Origin: Treponema sp.
Lineage (GTDB): Bacteria; Spirochaetota; Spirochaetia; Treponematales; Breznakiellaceae
Length of the DNA stretch: 13,981 nt
NCBI GenBank assembly: GCA_031258265.1
Contig: JAIRNB010000072.1
Location: 1-13,981 of the forward strand
Direction of reading: 5' to 3'
A model generated the notes under the pieces. It was not told the origin of the DNA. It saw only the letters and a program-made list of their open reading frames with translations, and searched no databases. Every line of letters starts with the position of its first letter. The first letter of the stretch is position 1. Shown here one piece after another: positions 12,408-13,981 of this stretch. The position numbers and the translations under genes were made by a program.

Positions 12408-13981
12408 ATGGTCAACCTTAAAATAAACGGTGTTGCCCTCCAGGTAGAGGATGGGATTTCCATTCTGGAAGCGGCAAAGAAAATAAACGTGAAGATCCCC
12501 ACCCTCTGTTACAACCCGGATCTTCCCCCCTGGGCTTCCTGCGGGCTTTGTATCGTCCGTACCGCCGGCCCCGGTTCTCCCCGTATGGCCCGGGCCTGTA
12601 CAACCCAGGTGGCGGAAAACATGGATATTATCACCCATGATCCGGAACTCATCGCCGTGCGCCGTACCGTGCTGGAGCTTATCCTCAGTAACCATCCCTC
12701 CGACTGCCTCCAGTGTCCCCGGAACGGGAACTGTGAACTCCAGACTCTGGCCGCGGATTTCGGTATCCGGGAACTCTCTTACCGCAAGGTGCTGAACGGG
12801 CTTCCCGTTGACGATTCTAACCCCGCCATCGTGTTGAACCCGGAAAAATGTATCCGCTGCGGCCGCTGCGTAAAGGTCTGCCAGGAAGTGCAGAATGTCT
12901 GGGCTCTGGAATTCCTGGGCCGGGGTATCAAGGGCAGGATTGCCAGCGCCGCCGATGCTCCCCTGGGGGAGAGTCCCTGTATCAAATGCGGCCAGTGCGC
13001 CGCTCACTGTCCTGTGGGGGCTATCTATGAAAGGGACGATACCCCCAAGGTGTGGGCCGCCCTGCAGAACCCTGAAACCCATGGGGTCGTCCAAATCGCC
13101 CCGGCGGTCCGGGTTGCCCTGGCGGAGGAATTCGGGCTTCCCCCCGGTACGGTCTTTACCAAGAAGATATACGCCGCCCTGCGGCGTTTGGGCTTTAAGA
13201 CCGTGTTTGACACCAACTTCTCCGCGGACCTTACCATCATGGAGGAAGGCACGGAACTGGTGAAGCGTCTTAGCGCCGGCGGAGAGATCCCCCTGATTAC
13301 GAGCTGCTGTCCCGCCTGGGTGGACTACATGGAAAAGTATTACAGCGACATGATCCCCAATTTTTCTACCGCCAAGAGTCCCCAGCAGATGATGGGGGCC
13401 ATGATCAAAGCCTATTGGGCCAATAAGGCCGGGGTAGACCCTTCAAAGGTCTACTCGGTCTCTGTCATGCCTTGTACCGCGAAGAAATGGGAAACCCGGC
13501 GGAACGACGACATGAAAAGCGCCGGCGCCTATCTTGGCGCGGACACGGGTTACGATGTGGACATTTCTATCACCACCCGGGAACTGGCCCGGATGATCAA
13601 GCAGGCGGGTATTGAGATTCTCAAGCTGGATGACGAGGAAGCGGACAATCCCATGGGGCCCTACACCGGCGCCGGTACGATTTTTGGCGTTACCGGGGGA
13701 GTCATGGAAGCGGCGGTCCGCAGCGCCTATTACCTGGTTACCAAAAAGGAACTGTCGGATGTGAACTTTACTCCCGTCCGGGGCCTTGAGGGAGTCAAAG
13801 AGGCGGAGGTGGATTTCCAGAACGGAACGAAGATCCGCATCGCCGTGGCCCACCAGATGGGGAACATCGCCGCGGTGCTGGACAAGATCCGTTCCGCCCG
13901 GGAAGCGGGGCAGGAGACCCCCTACCACTTTGTGGAGGTCATGGCCTGCCGCGGCGGCTGCGTGTCCGGCGGCGGTCAGCC
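12408..13981 (+). CDS. hndD: [FeFe] hydrogenase catalytic subunit, group A3 type (HndD/HydA), 3' end cut
   Basis: 524 codons are visible from ATG 12408 (AAGGAG 9 nt upstream), open to the window edge. The N-terminus has a [2Fe-2S] domain (C34, C45, C48, C64), the His-Cys [4Fe-4S] site H96-x3-C100-x2-C103-x5-C109, and two ferredoxin clusters (C148, C151, C154, C158; C191, C194, C197, C201). The H-cluster domain has all three motifs in standard form: TSCCPAW (298-304), MPCTAKKWE (354-362) and MACRGGCVSGGGQ (512-524). By analogy with CpI, C301, C356, C514 and C518 bind the H-cluster and C300 relays protons, so it should be a true H2 catalyst and not a sensor. About 50-60 residues, including the small-subunit-like tail, are expected beyond the edge. 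It works with the NuoF-like and NuoE-like subunits. Confidence 0.95.
   Translation, partial: MVNLKINGVALQVEDGISILEAAKKINVKIPTLCYNPDLPPWASCGLCIVRTAGPGSPRMARACTTQVAENMDIITHDPELIAVRRTVLELILSNHPSDCLQCPRNGNCELQTLAADFGIRELSYRKVLNGLPVDDSNPAIVLNPEKCIRCGRCVKVCQEVQNVWALEFLGRGIKGRIASAADAPLGESPCIKCGQCAAHCPVGAIYERDDTPKVWAALQNPETHGVVQIAPAVRVALAEEFGLPPGTVFTKKIYAALRRLGFKTVFDTNFSADLTIMEEGTELVKRLSAGGEIPLITSCCPAWVDYMEKYYSDMIPNFSTAKSPQQMMGAMIKAYWANKAGVDPSKVYSVSVMPCTAKKWETRRNDDMKSAGAYLGADTGYDVDISITTRELARMIKQAGIEILKLDDEEADNPMGPYTGAGTIFGVTGGVMEAAVRSAYYLVTKKELSDVNFTPVRGLEGVKEAEVDFQNGTKIRIAVAHQMGNIAAVLDKIRSAREAGQETPYHFVEVMACRGGCVSGGGQ

Noticed and set aside
12378..13094. 238-codon - strand frame opposite the hydrogenase gene, and a 161-codon one at 13443-13928
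   Set aside because: Both are antisense to the H-cluster-bearing reading frame, which has all catalytic motifs.

Overview
The window reads as bacterial chromosome from an anaerobic fermenter. I lean towards a spirochaete of the Treponema group (termite-gut type). The grounds are a trimeric [FeFe] hydrogenase operon with an embedded GHKL ATPase, two lipoprotein-like signal peptides, dense sigma70-type signals and moderately GC-rich coding. This is inference from gene content, since no rRNA or marker gene is present.

Positions 1-147 hold the last 48 codons of an MscS-type mechanosensitive channel on the + strand, followed by a terminator hairpin. Convergent to it, six genes on the - strand (7020 down to 205) form one sugar-uptake and sugar-modification operon. 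Their order is a TIM-barrel sugar isomerase/epimerase-like protein, a periplasmic sugar-binding lipoprotein, an RbsA/MglA-like double ATPase, an RbsC-like permease, a Gfo/Idh/MocA oxidoreductase and a LacI-family regulator. A strong promoter (TTGACA, 17 bp, TATGGT) lies in front of the TIM-barrel gene. Helically phased A-tracts sit just upstream of it, and an unusual AT-rich inverted repeat begins at the predicted transcript start. A possible attenuator separates the binding-protein gene from the ATPase gene. The substrate is not readable from sequence. The enzyme pair suggests a polyol, inositol or 3-oxo-glycoside route.

Positions 7021-8861 hold one gene of unknown function (a 242-residue lipoprotein) between two long non-coding stretches. 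Those stretches carry modular hairpin elements: two relatives of one element with conserved unpaired linkers and different but self-complementary stems, plus an array of palindromes between them.

From 8862 to the right edge runs the + strand hydrogenase operon: a NuoE-like subunit, a GHKL (histidine-kinase-like) ATPase, a small [2Fe-2S] thioredoxin-fold protein, a NuoF-like NAD(H)/FMN subunit, and the catalytic [FeFe] hydrogenase. The last is cut by the window end just inside its last H-cluster motif. By family this is a group A3 NAD(P)H/ferredoxin-linked, probably electron-bifurcating or confurcating enzyme that makes or uses H2. The gap between the first two genes is filled by a 51-bp repeat of hairpins that keeps one reading frame open. 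It ends in an 11-bp hairpin that covers the ribosome binding site of the ATPase gene. I regard this as the most interesting regulatory structure in the window.
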